Part shown: positions 6,813 to 14,253 of the stretch, piece after piece
Numbering within the stretch: the stretch's first letter is position 1
Layout of the letters: each line of letters starts with the position of its first letter
Source: CAG-307 sp964524125
GTDB lineage: Bacteria > Bacillota_I > Bacilli_A > Acholeplasmatales > Anaeroplasmataceae
Reading direction: 5' to 3'
Length of the DNA: 23,943 nt
NCBI GenBank assembly: GCA_964524125.1
Contig: CAZGBY010000028.1
Coordinates: 1 to 23,943 of the forward strand
Notes under the pieces: model-generated
The model's database searches: none
What the model was told of the DNA's origin: nothing
What the model saw: only the letters and a program-made list of their open reading frames with translations
Position numbers and translations under genes: made by a program

Positions 6813-9800
6813 ATGAGCAATAAATATAAATATATGCGTATTCGCCTTGCATCTCCAGAAGAAATTCTTTCTTGGAGTCATGGAGAAGTTAAAACGCACG
6901 AAACTATTAATTATCGTACGCTAAAACCAGAACCAAATGGTCTTTTTTGTGAAAAGATCTTCGGACCAACTAAGGATTATCAATGCTCTTGTGGTAAATC
7001 TAAGCGTAATGATGTTAAGGGTAAAGTTTGTGAAAAATGTGGTGTTGAAATTACTTCATCTAAAGTACGTCGTGAACGTATGGGTCACATTAGACTTGCA
7101 AGTCCAGTAGTTCATACATGGTTTTTAAGAAACAGTCCTTCTCGTCTTGCAATATTATTAGATTTAAAAGCTAAAGATCTTGAAGAAGTTGTTTATTTAG
7201 CTTCATATATCGTTATTAATCCAGGTAAAGTACCAGGACTTTTAAAGAAACAAATACTTACAGAAGGAGAATATTCAGATTTTACTGAAAGATATCCAAA
7301 ACAATTTGAAGCTTTAACTGGTGCTGAAGCTGTAAAAAAATTATTACAAGAACTTGATTTACAAAAAGAAGTTGAATCACTTCGTAAAAAGTTAAAAACT
7401 TCTTCTAAACAAAAACGTGATAGAGTAATTAAGCGTTTAGAAGTTGTTGAATCATTTAATAATTCAGATAACAAACCTGAATGGATGGTACTTGATGTAC
7501 TTCCAGTTATTCCGCCTGATTTAAGACCAATGGTTCAACTTGATGGTGGTCGTTTTGCAACAACTGACCTTAATGACTTATATCGTCGTATTTTAAACCG
7601 TAATAATCGTTTAAAGAGACAATATGAACAAAATGCTCCACACTTAATTGTTAAAAATGAAAAGCGTATGCTTCAAGAAGCTGTTGATGCTTTAATTGAT
7701 AACTCTAAACGTGGTAAAAAAGCTGCTGTTGAAAAGAATCATCACTTAAAGAGTCTATCTGACTTATTACGTGGTAAGCAAGGACGTTTTCGTCAAAACT
7801 TACTTGGTAAACGTGTTGACTATTCTGGACGTTCAGTTATCGTTGTAGGACCAGGATTAAAGATGTACCAATGTGGTCTTCCTAAAGAAATGGCTCTTAC
7901 ATTATTTAAACCATTTGTTATTCGAGAATTAACAGAACCTAGTCGTGGTATTGCAATTGGTGCAGCTAAGCGTCTTTGTGAACGTCAAGACGATATGGTT
8001 TGGCCAATTCTTGAAAATGTAATTCGTGAGCATCCTATTTTACTTAACCGTGCTCCTACACTTCATAGACTTGGTATTCAAGCATTTGAACCTATCTTAA
8101 TTGAAGGTAAAGCTATTCGCCTTCATCCTCTTGTTTGTACAGCATTCAACGCTGACTTCGATGGTGACCAAATGGCTGTCCATGTTCCTTTATCTCAAGA
8201 AGCTCAAGCAGAAGCTCGTCTTTTAATGATTGCTTCTAATAATATCCTTAACCCTAAAGATGGTAAGCCAGTTGTTACTCCATCTCAAGATATGATTCTA
8301 GGTAATTATTATCTATCACTTGAAAGAGCTGGAGAAAAGAATGAAGGACATTTCTTCGCTGATTATGATGATGCTTATATAGCATATAAAAATAACGAAA
8401 TTACATTACATACTCGTATTTTCGTTGACCCTAAATCTTATCCTTTAAATAAATTTGCTGGAAAAGATTTAGATGGCAAATATTTATTTACAACAATGGG
8501 TAAAATGATTTTTAATACAATTTTGCCTGATGAATTCCCATATATTAATGAACCAACAAAGGAAAATCTTCAAAAAGAAATTCCAGATTGCTATTTCTTA
8601 GACGTTAGAAAGAATACTGTAGAAGATATGCTTGCACGTCCTGAAACAGCTCCGTTCGTTAAGAAAACTTTATCTATGATTATTGCTGAAGTATTTGATA
8701 GATTCAAGACTACTGAAACATCAATTATGCTAGATAGACTTAAAGACCAAGGATTTAAGTATTCTACAATTTCTGGTATTTCTATTTCTATTGCCGATAT
8801 TGAAGTTTATGATCGTAAAGAAGATGAAATTAAAGCTGCAGAAAATAAAGTTGACCAAATTCACGAAATGTGTGATATGGGTCTTTTAACTGAAAAAGAA
8901 CGTTATCAAAAGGTATGTTCTGTATGGAACAAAACTCGTGATAATATCGAAGATGGTCTATGGAACAACCTAAAACAAAAGAAAGATAACTCAATCTTTA
9001 TGATGGCTGATTCAGGATCACGTGGTTCTCGTTCAAATTTTGCCCAACTTGCTGGTATGCGTGGTTTGATGGCTAATACTAATGGTGAAGCAATTGAAGT
9101 TCCAGTTAAGGCTAACTTCTTCCAAGGTCTTAATGTATCAGAATTCTTTATTTCATCTCATGGTTCTCGTAAGGGATCTACAGATACTGCCTTAAAGACT
9201 GCAGAATCAGGATACTTAACTCGTCGTTTAGTAGACGTTTCACAAGATATCATCGTTACAATGGAAGATTGTGGTTCTGAAAAAGGATTTAAGATGGAAG
9301 ATATTGTATCTGATGATGGCAAAGTTATTCTTCCTCTTGCTGATCGTTTACTTGGTAGATATCTTGCAAAAGATATTATCAATGAAGAAACCGGTGAAGT
9401 TATCTGTAAGAGAAATGAATTTGTTGATGAACATATTCAAAACGAAATTGCAAAAGCTAATATTAAAGTTGCATATGTTCGTACTAATTTAACTTGTAAT
9501 GCTAAATCTGGTGTTTGTATGAAGTGTTATGGACGTAACCTTGCTACAAATGAAATCGTAGAAGTTGGAGAGGCTGTAGGCGTTATTGCTGCTCAATCAA
9601 TCGGTGAACCAGGTACTCAGCTTACAATGAGAACTTTCCATAATGGTGGTGTTGCATCAGGTGGAGATATCACACAAGGTCTTCCTCGTGTTCAAGAATT
9701 ATTTGAAGCACGTAAACCTAAAGGTAAGGCTACATTATCTGAAATTGATGGTACTGTAATTAGTATTGAAAAGACTAAAGCTGGTGTTGTTGTATCAATC

Positions 9801-10595
9801 GCTGATGCTACAAATTTAGAGGATGAAGACTTAATTAAGAACTACACTGTAGAAGCTACAGCAGAACTAATTGTTAAGAAAGGTGATCAAATTAAACGTG
9901 GTCAAAAATTAATGAAAGGTTCTGTTCATCCAAAAGAATTATTACGTATTACAGATGCTTACACAACTCAAAGATATATTATTGAAGAAGTTCAAAAAGT
10001 ATATCGTTCTCAAGGTGTAGAAATTGCAGATAAACATATCGAAATTATAGTTCATCAAATGATGAGAAAATTATCTGTAATTCAAGAAGGATGTTCTTCA
10101 TTACTTCCAGGTCATGAAGTTTCTGTAAATGAATTTAGAGAAGCTTGTACATCTGCTATTAAGAATGGTGGTACATTACCTATTGCTAGACCTTTAATTT
10201 TAGGTATTACTAAAGCAGCGCTTGGAAGTGATTCATTCTTATCTGCTTGTTCATTCCAAGAAACTACTCGTGTTCTTACTGATGCTGCAATTAAAGGTAA
10301 GAAGGATGACTTATTAGGTCTTAAAGAAAATGTTATTATCGGTGGTTTAATCCCCGCAGGTACTGGTATTTTGAAAGAAGAATCTTTTGATTGTGAACAT
10401 AAACCGGTTGAGGTTGAAGAAGAATTTAATCTTGATGAATCAGTTTCTGAAGATGAAAATGATGAAATCAGTGAAAATCTAAATGATGAAGAAATTGTTA
10501 ACTTAATTGAAGCTGACGATGAATTTGATGAAATTGAAGAAACTGATGAAATTGAAGAAACTGATGAAGTTGATGAAACTGAAATAACTGAATAA
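6813..10595 (+). CDS. rpoC: RNA polymerase beta-prime subunit
   Basis: This 1260-residue protein is the beta-prime subunit. The N-terminal zinc ribbon has Cys58, Cys60, Cys73 and Cys76. The catalytic NADFDGD carries Asp448, Asp450 and Asp452, which hold the active-site magnesium. A second zinc site is seen at CGSEKGF with CNAKSGVCMKC, and the trigger-loop and following region include GEPGTQLTMRTFHNGG and DITQGLPRVQELFEARKPKG. The ATG has TAAGGAGG overlapping the rpoB stop, so the two are translationally linked. From about residue 1195 the protein runs into a highly acidic tail that ends in tandem copies of EIEETD (1240-1245 and 1246-1251) and a diverged EVDETE (1252-1257). Apart from this tail the size fits ordinary Firmicute RpoC. 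A strong terminator follows directly. Confidence 0.99.
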   Translation: MSNKYKYMRIRLASPEEILSWSHGEVKTHETINYRTLKPEPNGLFCEKIFGPTKDYQCSCGKSKRNDVKGKVCEKCGVEITSSKVRRERMGHIRLASPVVHTWFLRNSPSRLAILLDLKAKDLEEVVYLASYIVINPGKVPGLLKKQILTEGEYSDFTERYPKQFEALTGAEAVKKLLQELDLQKEVESLRKKLKTSSKQKRDRVIKRLEVVESFNNSDNKPEWMVLDVLPVIPPDLRPMVQLDGGRFATTDLNDLYRRILNRNNRLKRQYEQNAPHLIVKNEKRMLQEAVDALIDNSKRGKKAAVEKNHHLKSLSDLLRGKQGRFRQNLLGKRVDYSGRSVIVVGPGLKMYQCGLPKEMALTLFKPFVIRELTEPSRGIAIGAAKRLCERQDDMVWPILENVIREHPILLNRAPTLHRLGIQAFEPILIEGKAIRLHPLVCTAFNADFDGDQMAVHVPLSQEAQAEARLLMIASNNILNPKDGKPVVTPSQDMILGNYYLSLERAGEKNEGHFFADYDDAYIAYKNNEITLHTRIFVDPKSYPLNKFAGKDLDGKYLFTTMGKMIFNTILPDEFPYINEPTKENLQKEIPDCYFLDVRKNTVEDMLARPETAPFVKKTLSMIIAEVFDRFKTTETSIMLDRLKDQGFKYSTISGISISIADIEVYDRKEDEIKAAENKVDQIHEMCDMGLLTEKERYQKVCSVWNKTRDNIEDGLWNNLKQKKDNSIFMMADSGSRGSRSNFAQLAGMRGLMANTNGEAIEVPVKANFFQGLNVSEFFISSHGSRKGSTDTALKTAESGYLTRRLVDVSQDIIVTMEDCGSEKGFKMEDIVSDDGKVILPLADRLLGRYLAKDIINEETGEVICKRNEFVDEHIQNEIAKANIKVAYVRTNLTCNAKSGVCMKCYGRNLATNEIVEVGEAVGVIAAQSIGEPGTQLTMRTFHNGGVASGGDITQGLPRVQELFEARKPKGKATLSEIDGTVISIEKTKAGVVVSIADATNLEDEDLIKNYTVEATAELIVKKGDQIKRGQKLMKGSVHPKELLRITDAYTTQRYIIEEVQKVYRSQGVEIADKHIEIIVHQMMRKLSVIQEGCSSLLPGHEVSVNEFREACTSAIKNGGTLPIARPLILGITKAALGSDSFLSACSFQETTRVLTDAAIKGKKDDLLGLKENVIIGGLIPAGTGILKEESFDCEHKPVEVEEEFNLDESVSEDENDEISENLNDEEIVNLIEADDEFDEIEETDEIEETDEVDETEITE
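10530..10583 (+). repeat. 18-bp tandem repeat encoding the RpoC acidic tail
   Basis: Two identical in-frame 18-base units (10530-10547 and 10548-10565) are followed by a diverged third (10566-10583). They encode EIEETD, EIEETD and EVDETE at the extreme C-terminus of RpoC. The unit length is a multiple of three, so copy-number change would keep the frame. Confidence 0.9.
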
Positions 10596-10596
10596 T

Positions 10597-10637
10597 ATAC
10601 AAAAAAGCTAACTATAATGTGGTTAGCTTTTTGTATA
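10597..10637 (+). terminator. Terminator after rpoC
   Basis: The core stem GCTAAC (10607-10612) with GTTAGC (10622-10627) is extended by an A-run pairing with the T-run and by ATAC/GTAT, followed by TTT. It closes the rpoBC transcript 2 bases after the stop codon. Because both flanks are A- and T-rich, it could stop transcription in either direction. Confidence 0.88.
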
Positions 10638-10678
10638 TTTATTAAAAATTTAATAATACTATTTATGGAGTTGATAAC

Positions 10679-12478
10679 GTGGCTGATGTTATGCTGTACC
10701 CTATAAATTCATCTAAAAGAAGTTTTATTAGTCTAAATGGTATGTGGGATTTTACTTTTGATTTAAACAATCAAGGTAATAATTTAGAATTTTGTGCAGG
10801 TCGTTTTAAAGGACAAAGCATACCTGTTCCTTCAAGTTTTCAAGATTTTTTTACAGAAAGAAAATATAAAGAATATACAGGTGATGTTTGGTATAAAAAG
10901 ATATTTTATTTAAATAAAGATTATGATAATTGTGATATTAATATTAGATTTAATGGCGTTGCTCATACATGTATTATTTATTTAAATGGAATTGAAATAT
11001 ATAATCATAATGGTGGTTTTTTACCTTTTAGTATTAATATAAATGAATATATAAAATATGAAAAAGAGAATGTTTTAGTCGTTAAAGTAAATAATGAATT
11101 ATCACATTATACTTTGCCTGCTGGAGAAGTTAAAATATTAAGTGATGGAAGAAAAATCTGCAAACCCTATTTTGATTTTTTTAATTATTCTGGAATTATT
11201 AGACCAGTCAATATTATAATTACTCCTAAAGAATCTATATTAGATATTACCCTAAATCATATATTGCAAGATAATTATACAATAACAGAATATAAAGTTG
11301 ATACTGTGTCTTCATCTGATTTAATTGTAGAAGTTTATGATGAAAATAATTATTTAATTACTAAAACTAAAGGAATTAAAGGACAAATTTTGATAACTAA
11401 TACAAATTTATGGAATGTTAATAAACCGTATTTATATAAATTTATATTTAAATTATTTTTAAATAAAGAACTAAAAGATGAATACTTTATGAATGTAGGT
11501 ATTAGAACTATATCCATTGATAAAAACAAAATATTGTTAAATAATAAACCTATTTATTTAAAAGGTTTTGGCCGTCATGAGGATTTTTATTTATCTGGTA
11601 GAGCAGAAAATTTAAATGTTATTAAAAGGGATTTCGAATTACTTAAATGGATAAATGCAAACTCCTTTAGAACCAGTCATTATCCTTACTCAGAAGAAGA
11701 ATATATTCTAGCGGATAAAGAAGGTATATTAATTATTGATGAACTTCCTGCAGTAGGATTTTTTCCATCTTTAATGAATGCAGTTGCTGCAGGTGGTAAA
11801 AAAGAAATTGAATCTTTTTTTGATGAAGAAGAAATTCATATCAAAACTTTAAATAATCATTTGAAGCAATTAAAAGATTTAATTTTAAGAGATAAAAATT
11901 ATGCAAGTGTTATTTCGTTTAGTTTGTTTAATGAACCTGATACAACATCATCTGATAAAGTAGTGAAATATTTTAAAAAAGTTTTTGATACTTGTTATGA
12001 ACTTGATGTTCAAAAAAGACCAAGAACTTTTGCGATGCTAATGAATTCAACACCAGATAATTGCAAATGTTATCAATTTTGTGATTTTATAATGTTAAAC
12101 AGGTATTATGGGTGGTATATAAATGGTGGTCCTGAACTTGAAGAAGGGATAATTGAATTAGATAAGGAATTAGAAAAGTGGGATAAAACAAATAAACCAG
12201 TTGTTTTTAGTGAATATGGTTGTGATACACTAAATGGTTTGAAAACTTTACCTGATGTTATGTGGAGTGAAAATTATCAAATAAGATATTTAGACAAATA
12301 TCATAACATATTTAAAAAACATAAATGTGTTTGTGGTGAACATGTTTGGAATTTTGCTGATTTCCAAACAAGTGAAGGAATAATTAGGGTGGATGGCAAT
12401 AAAAAAGGTGTATTTAAAAGAGATAGAAATCCAAAGAGTGCAGCATTTTATTTAAAAGAAAGATGGAAAAACAAATAA
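10679..12478 (+). CDS. uidA: Beta-glucuronidase, glycoside hydrolase family 2
   Basis: The 599-residue product aligns along its whole length with E. coli beta-glucuronidase (603 residues) as I remember it, e.g. GDVWYKK, FDFFNYSGIIRPV, GFGRHEDF, WINANSFRTSHYPY, LNRYYGWY and WNFADFQTSEGIIRV. It cleaves beta-D-glucuronides. The acid/base Glu419 lies in NEPDT and the nucleophile Glu512 in EYG. The NKKG motif (574-577), which reads the substrate carboxylate, separates it from beta-galactosidases. The segment after AVGF is as long as in E. coli, so it looks like a Loop-1-type gut enzyme. There is no signal peptide, so it is cytoplasmic. The GTG start has GGAG 8 bases upstream. A weak promoter (TTGTAT at 10631, 17 bases, TAATAC) is possible. 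No glucuronide transporter, regulator or uronate pathway gene is adjacent. Confidence 0.95.
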   Translation: MADVMLYPINSSKRSFISLNGMWDFTFDLNNQGNNLEFCAGRFKGQSIPVPSSFQDFFTERKYKEYTGDVWYKKIFYLNKDYDNCDINIRFNGVAHTCIIYLNGIEIYNHNGGFLPFSININEYIKYEKENVLVVKVNNELSHYTLPAGEVKILSDGRKICKPYFDFFNYSGIIRPVNIIITPKESILDITLNHILQDNYTITEYKVDTVSSSDLIVEVYDENNYLITKTKGIKGQILITNTNLWNVNKPYLYKFIFKLFLNKELKDEYFMNVGIRTISIDKNKILLNNKPIYLKGFGRHEDFYLSGRAENLNVIKRDFELLKWINANSFRTSHYPYSEEEYILADKEGILIIDELPAVGFFPSLMNAVAAGGKKEIESFFDEEEIHIKTLNNHLKQLKDLILRDKNYASVISFSLFNEPDTTSSDKVVKYFKKVFDTCYELDVQKRPRTFAMLMNSTPDNCKCYQFCDFIMLNRYYGWYINGGPELEEGIIELDKELEKWDKTNKPVVFSEYGCDTLNGLKTLPDVMWSENYQIRYLDKYHNIFKKHKCVCGEHVWNFADFQTSEGIIRVDGNKKGVFKRDRNPKSAAFYLKERWKNK

Positions 12479-12481
12479 ATC

Positions 12482-12510
12482 TTGATATTTATCTTTTAAA
12501 ATGATATATT
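12482..12510 (+). promoter_or_regulatory. Sigma-A promoter of the 98-residue orphan
   Basis: TTGATA (12482-12487), a 17-base spacer and TATATT (12505-12510) with an extended TG at 12502-12503 form a good promoter. It starts 4 bases after the uidA stop. The predicted start near 12517 leaves only a very short leader, so the next gene appears to be transcribed on its own. Confidence 0.65.
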
Positions 12511-12531
12511 TTCATTATAGAGGTGATAAAA

Positions 12532-12828
12532 ATGATCGCACAGATTTTAAATACTAAAACAGGACTTCCTATTGTAGATCAAAGTAAAACTGTTTATTTT
12601 TTAATAAATAAAGTAGAAGAACAAGAAGAAAGATTAAAAGTTACTGAAATAGGCTATGAAGTATTAGAGGATATAGAAAGTGTAAAAGAAATTATATCTA
12701 AGTATTTACCGTTAAAAGAACAAGAAGAATTATGTATCTATACAGTAGATGAAAAATATATAAAGCATTGGACATATGATGAAAAACCATCTATTGAAGA
12801 TGTGGTAAATGTTATAAATGTATTTTAA
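12532..12828 (+). CDS. Small protein of unknown function (98 aa)
   Basis: I do not recognise this protein. It is 98 residues long, acidic in its middle and without membrane segments or cysteine motifs (one Cys). The predicted pattern is short strand (IAQILN), strand (KTVYFLINKV), a charged helix (EEQEERLKVTEIGYEVLEDIESVKEIISKYL), strand (EELCIYTVDE) and a final helix (SIEDVVNVINVF), suggesting a small cytoplasmic alpha/beta domain. I chose ATG 12532, since GAGGTGAT (from 12520) stands 5 bases before it; the upstream in-frame GTG at 12523 is part of that ribosome site. It has its own promoter and terminator between uidA and the convergent dapB-like gene, so context gives no function. Confidence 0.75.
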   Translation: MIAQILNTKTGLPIVDQSKTVYFLINKVEEQEERLKVTEIGYEVLEDIESVKEIISKYLPLKEQEELCIYTVDEKYIKHWTYDEKPSIEDVVNVINVF

Positions 12829-12834
12829 AATAAT

Positions 12835-12871
12835 AAAAGTGTGAATCAGTTTAAAACGAATCACACTTTTT
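12835..12871. terminator. Bidirectional terminator between convergent genes
   Basis: AAAAGTGTGA (12835-12844) pairs perfectly with TCACACTTTT (12861-12870), with a smaller inner GTTT/AAAC pairing possible in the loop. There is a T-run on both strands. It serves the 98-residue gene on the plus strand and the dapB-like gene on the minus strand, whose stop is at 12895. Confidence 0.85.
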
Positions 12872-12894
12872 AATTTTTAATTAAAAAATCCTTT

Positions 12895-13620
12895 TTAATT
12901 ATTTAATTTTTCATATATTAAATTTTCCATAGTATATAAACCAGGTTTTTTATCTAGTAACCAATAAGCAGCTTCTTTAGCACCCTTGGCAAATTGATTA
13001 TGAGATAATTCAGTATGTGAAATACTTAAAATTTCATTTTCGCCACAATATACAACTTCATGACTTGATTGTAGATTTCCGCCTTTAATTATATGTACAC
13101 CAATTTCTTTTCCAGGTCTTGAGGATTCACCATTCCTATCATATTTAGGATTTAAAGATGTTTCTTCCTTTAAAATATCAATAATACCTTCAGTCATATA
13201 ATAAGAGCGTTTATCCTTTTTTGCTTGATTTTTTTCGATAACTTCAATATCAAAATCATCTGAAAGTAATTTAGAAGCTTCTTTTAGAAATTTATTCATT
13301 AAAATAGATCCAATACTAAAATTTGTACTTTTTAAAACAGGTACTACCTTACTTAACTTTAAAATTTCATCTCTTTGTTCTTTTGTAAAACCAGTTGTAG
13401 CTATAACAACTGGTGTTTTATGTTCTTTAGCATAAGAAGATATCATATTTAAATTTACAGGTACAGAAAAATCAATAATCACATCAATATCTTTGTCATA
13501 TTCATAAAGGTTATTCATTAAATCTGGTCCATTTGGTGCAATTACACATACGCAATCAGCACCTAATTCATCATATACTAATTTACCCATAGTTCCATAA
13601 CCAATTAAAGCAGCTTTCAT
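12895..13620 (-). CDS. dapB: DapB-like dihydrodipicolinate reductase with altered catalytic motif
   Basis: The 241-residue protein has the fold signature of 4-hydroxy-tetrahydrodipicolinate reductase, the NAD(P)H step of lysine and diaminopimelate synthesis. The Rossmann motif GYGTMG is at residues 7-12, VVIATTGF at 71-78, STNFSIGSILMNKF at 98-111, and a DapB-like C-terminal HTELSHNQFAKGAKEAAYWL. The catalytic region is wrong. The family motif E-x-H-H-x-x-K-x-D-x-P-S-G-T is here EKNQAKKDKRSYY (129-141), so both histidines and most of the substrate-binding P-S-G-T are gone, while lysines at 134/135 remain. The ATG has GTGAGG 8 bases upstream. It is either a diverged DapB or a reductase for another substrate; the fold is more certain than the reaction. 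Confidence 0.75.
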   Translation of the reverse strand: MKAALIGYGTMGKLVYDELGADCVCVIAPNGPDLMNNLYEYDKDIDVIIDFSVPVNLNMISSYAKEHKTPVVIATTGFTKEQRDEILKLSKVVPVLKSTNFSIGSILMNKFLKEASKLLSDDFDIEVIEKNQAKKDKRSYYMTEGIIDILKEETSLNPKYDRNGESSRPGKEIGVHIIKGGNLQSSHEVVYCGENEILSISHTELSHNQFAKGAKEAAYWLLDKKPGLYTMENLIYEKLNN

Positions 13621-13646
13621 ATTTAAAACCTCACTTTCATATATTT

Positions 13647-13675
13647 AGTATAGCACAAACACTTGAATTAGACAA
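13647..13675 (-). promoter_or_regulatory. Promoter of the dapB-like gene
   Basis: On the minus strand TTGTCT (13675-13670) and TATACT (13652-13647) are 17 bases apart, with an extended TG in front of the -10. The predicted start lies about 20 bases before the ATG. The cre-like palindrome at 13705-13720 sits 30 bases upstream of this -35. Confidence 0.65.
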
Positions 13676-13704
13676 ATATAAAAAAACATTTACAAAAACC
13701 GATT

Positions 13705-13720
13705 ATGAAAACGTTTTCAT
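13705..13720. promoter_or_regulatory. Cre-like operator (LacI-family palindrome)
   Basis: ATGAAAACGTTTTCAT is a perfect 16-base palindrome with a central CG. It fits every position of the catabolite-responsive element consensus WTGNAANCGNWWNCAW bound by CcpA. It lies between the divergent promoters, 30 bases upstream of the dapB-like -35 and 24 bases upstream of the hsp20 -35, a placement more typical of activation than of roadblock repression. Another LacI-family regulator could use it instead. Confidence 0.6.
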
Positions 13721-13729
13721 CAACTTAAA

Positions 13730-13756
13730 TTAGCACTTTGGTGTTGACAGTGCCAA
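13730..13756 (+). promoter_or_regulatory. CIRCE-like operator 1 over the hsp20 promoter
   Basis: TTAGCACTT (13730-13738) and CAGTGCCAA (13748-13756) are separated by nine bases. This is the 9-9-9 layout of CIRCE (TTAGCACTC and GAGTGCTAA), with one mismatch in the left arm and two in the right. It covers the -35 of the hsp20 promoter, so HrcA binding would block RNA polymerase. Confidence 0.75.
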
Positions 13757-13771
13757 AAATTGTGATATACT
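13744..13771 (+). promoter_or_regulatory. Sigma-A promoter of the hsp20 pair
   Basis: Consensus TTGACA (13744-13749) is followed after 16 bases by TATACT (13766-13771), with an extended TG (13763-13764). Both the overlapping operator at 13730-13756 and the downstream one at 13786-13812 are placed to repress it. Transcription should begin near 13778. Confidence 0.85.
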
Positions 13772-13785
13772 ATAAGCGCAAGAGG

Positions 13786-13812
13786 TTGGCAGATATAATT
13801 AAAGAGTGCCAA
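13786..13812 (+). promoter_or_regulatory. CIRCE-like operator 2 in the hsp20 leader
   Basis: TTGGCAGAT (13786-13794) and GAGTGCCAA (13804-13812) again have a nine-base gap. The right arm matches CIRCE in eight of nine positions; the left arm is degenerate, but TTGGCA and TGCCAA are perfect complements. It sits roughly 8-35 bases after the predicted transcription start, the classical place for CIRCE. Confidence 0.65.
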
Positions 13813-13837
13813 ACCAATTAAAGAAAGGATGATAAAA

Positions 13838-14224
13838 ATGTTAGATTTATTTGAAGAATTATCAAAAGCTTTTGAGGATGTGAGCACATATGCACAAGAC
13901 TTAACTAAAAAGGCTCGTGGATATATTGCGGTTAATGTAAGTGAAGATGAGGTAGGATATACAGTTGAAGCTGCTTTACCAGGCGTAAAAAAAGAAGATG
14001 TAGTTATTAATTATCAAGATTCTAAATTAATTATTGAAGTAAAAGAACATGAAGTAGAATCTAGGGATTATATTATCCATGAAAGATTTGAAAATTATTC
14101 TAAACGAGAAATTAAATTAGAAGAAGTAGATCAAGAAAAAATTTCTGCAAAATTTGAAAATGGTGTTTTAACTATTAATTTACCTTTGATGAAGAAAGAT
14201 TCTAAAACTATTATTATAGAATAA
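13838..14224 (+). CDS. Hsp20/alpha-crystallin small heat-shock protein (first of two)
   Basis: The 128-residue protein is a cytoplasmic ATP-independent holdase that binds unfolding proteins. The alpha-crystallin domain begins near residue 36 (GYTVEAALPGVKKEDVVINY) and includes the family signature NGVLTINLP near 108-116. A C-terminal IIIE supplies a degenerate I-x-I/V oligomerisation motif. The short N-terminal arm (MLDLFEELSKAFEDV) is helical and amphipathic. I chose ATG 13838, which has AGAAAGGA 9 bases upstream; the in-frame ATG at 13829 is too close to that site. The second hsp20 follows 29 bases later. Heat induction through loss of HrcA repression is inferred from the two upstream operators. 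Confidence 0.92.
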   Translation: MLDLFEELSKAFEDVSTYAQDLTKKARGYIAVNVSEDEVGYTVEAALPGVKKEDVVINYQDSKLIIEVKEHEVESRDYIIHERFENYSKREIKLEEVDQEKISAKFENGVLTINLPLMKKDSKTIIIE

Positions 14225-14253
14225 TATTTAAATTTAAAAGGAGCTGATATATT

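Noticed and set aside
13192..13236. Frameshift pair hiding the DapB catalytic motif
   Set aside because: I read the alternative frames across the A-rich stretch; none gives HH-x-x-K or PSGT, so a simple compensated frameshift does not explain it.
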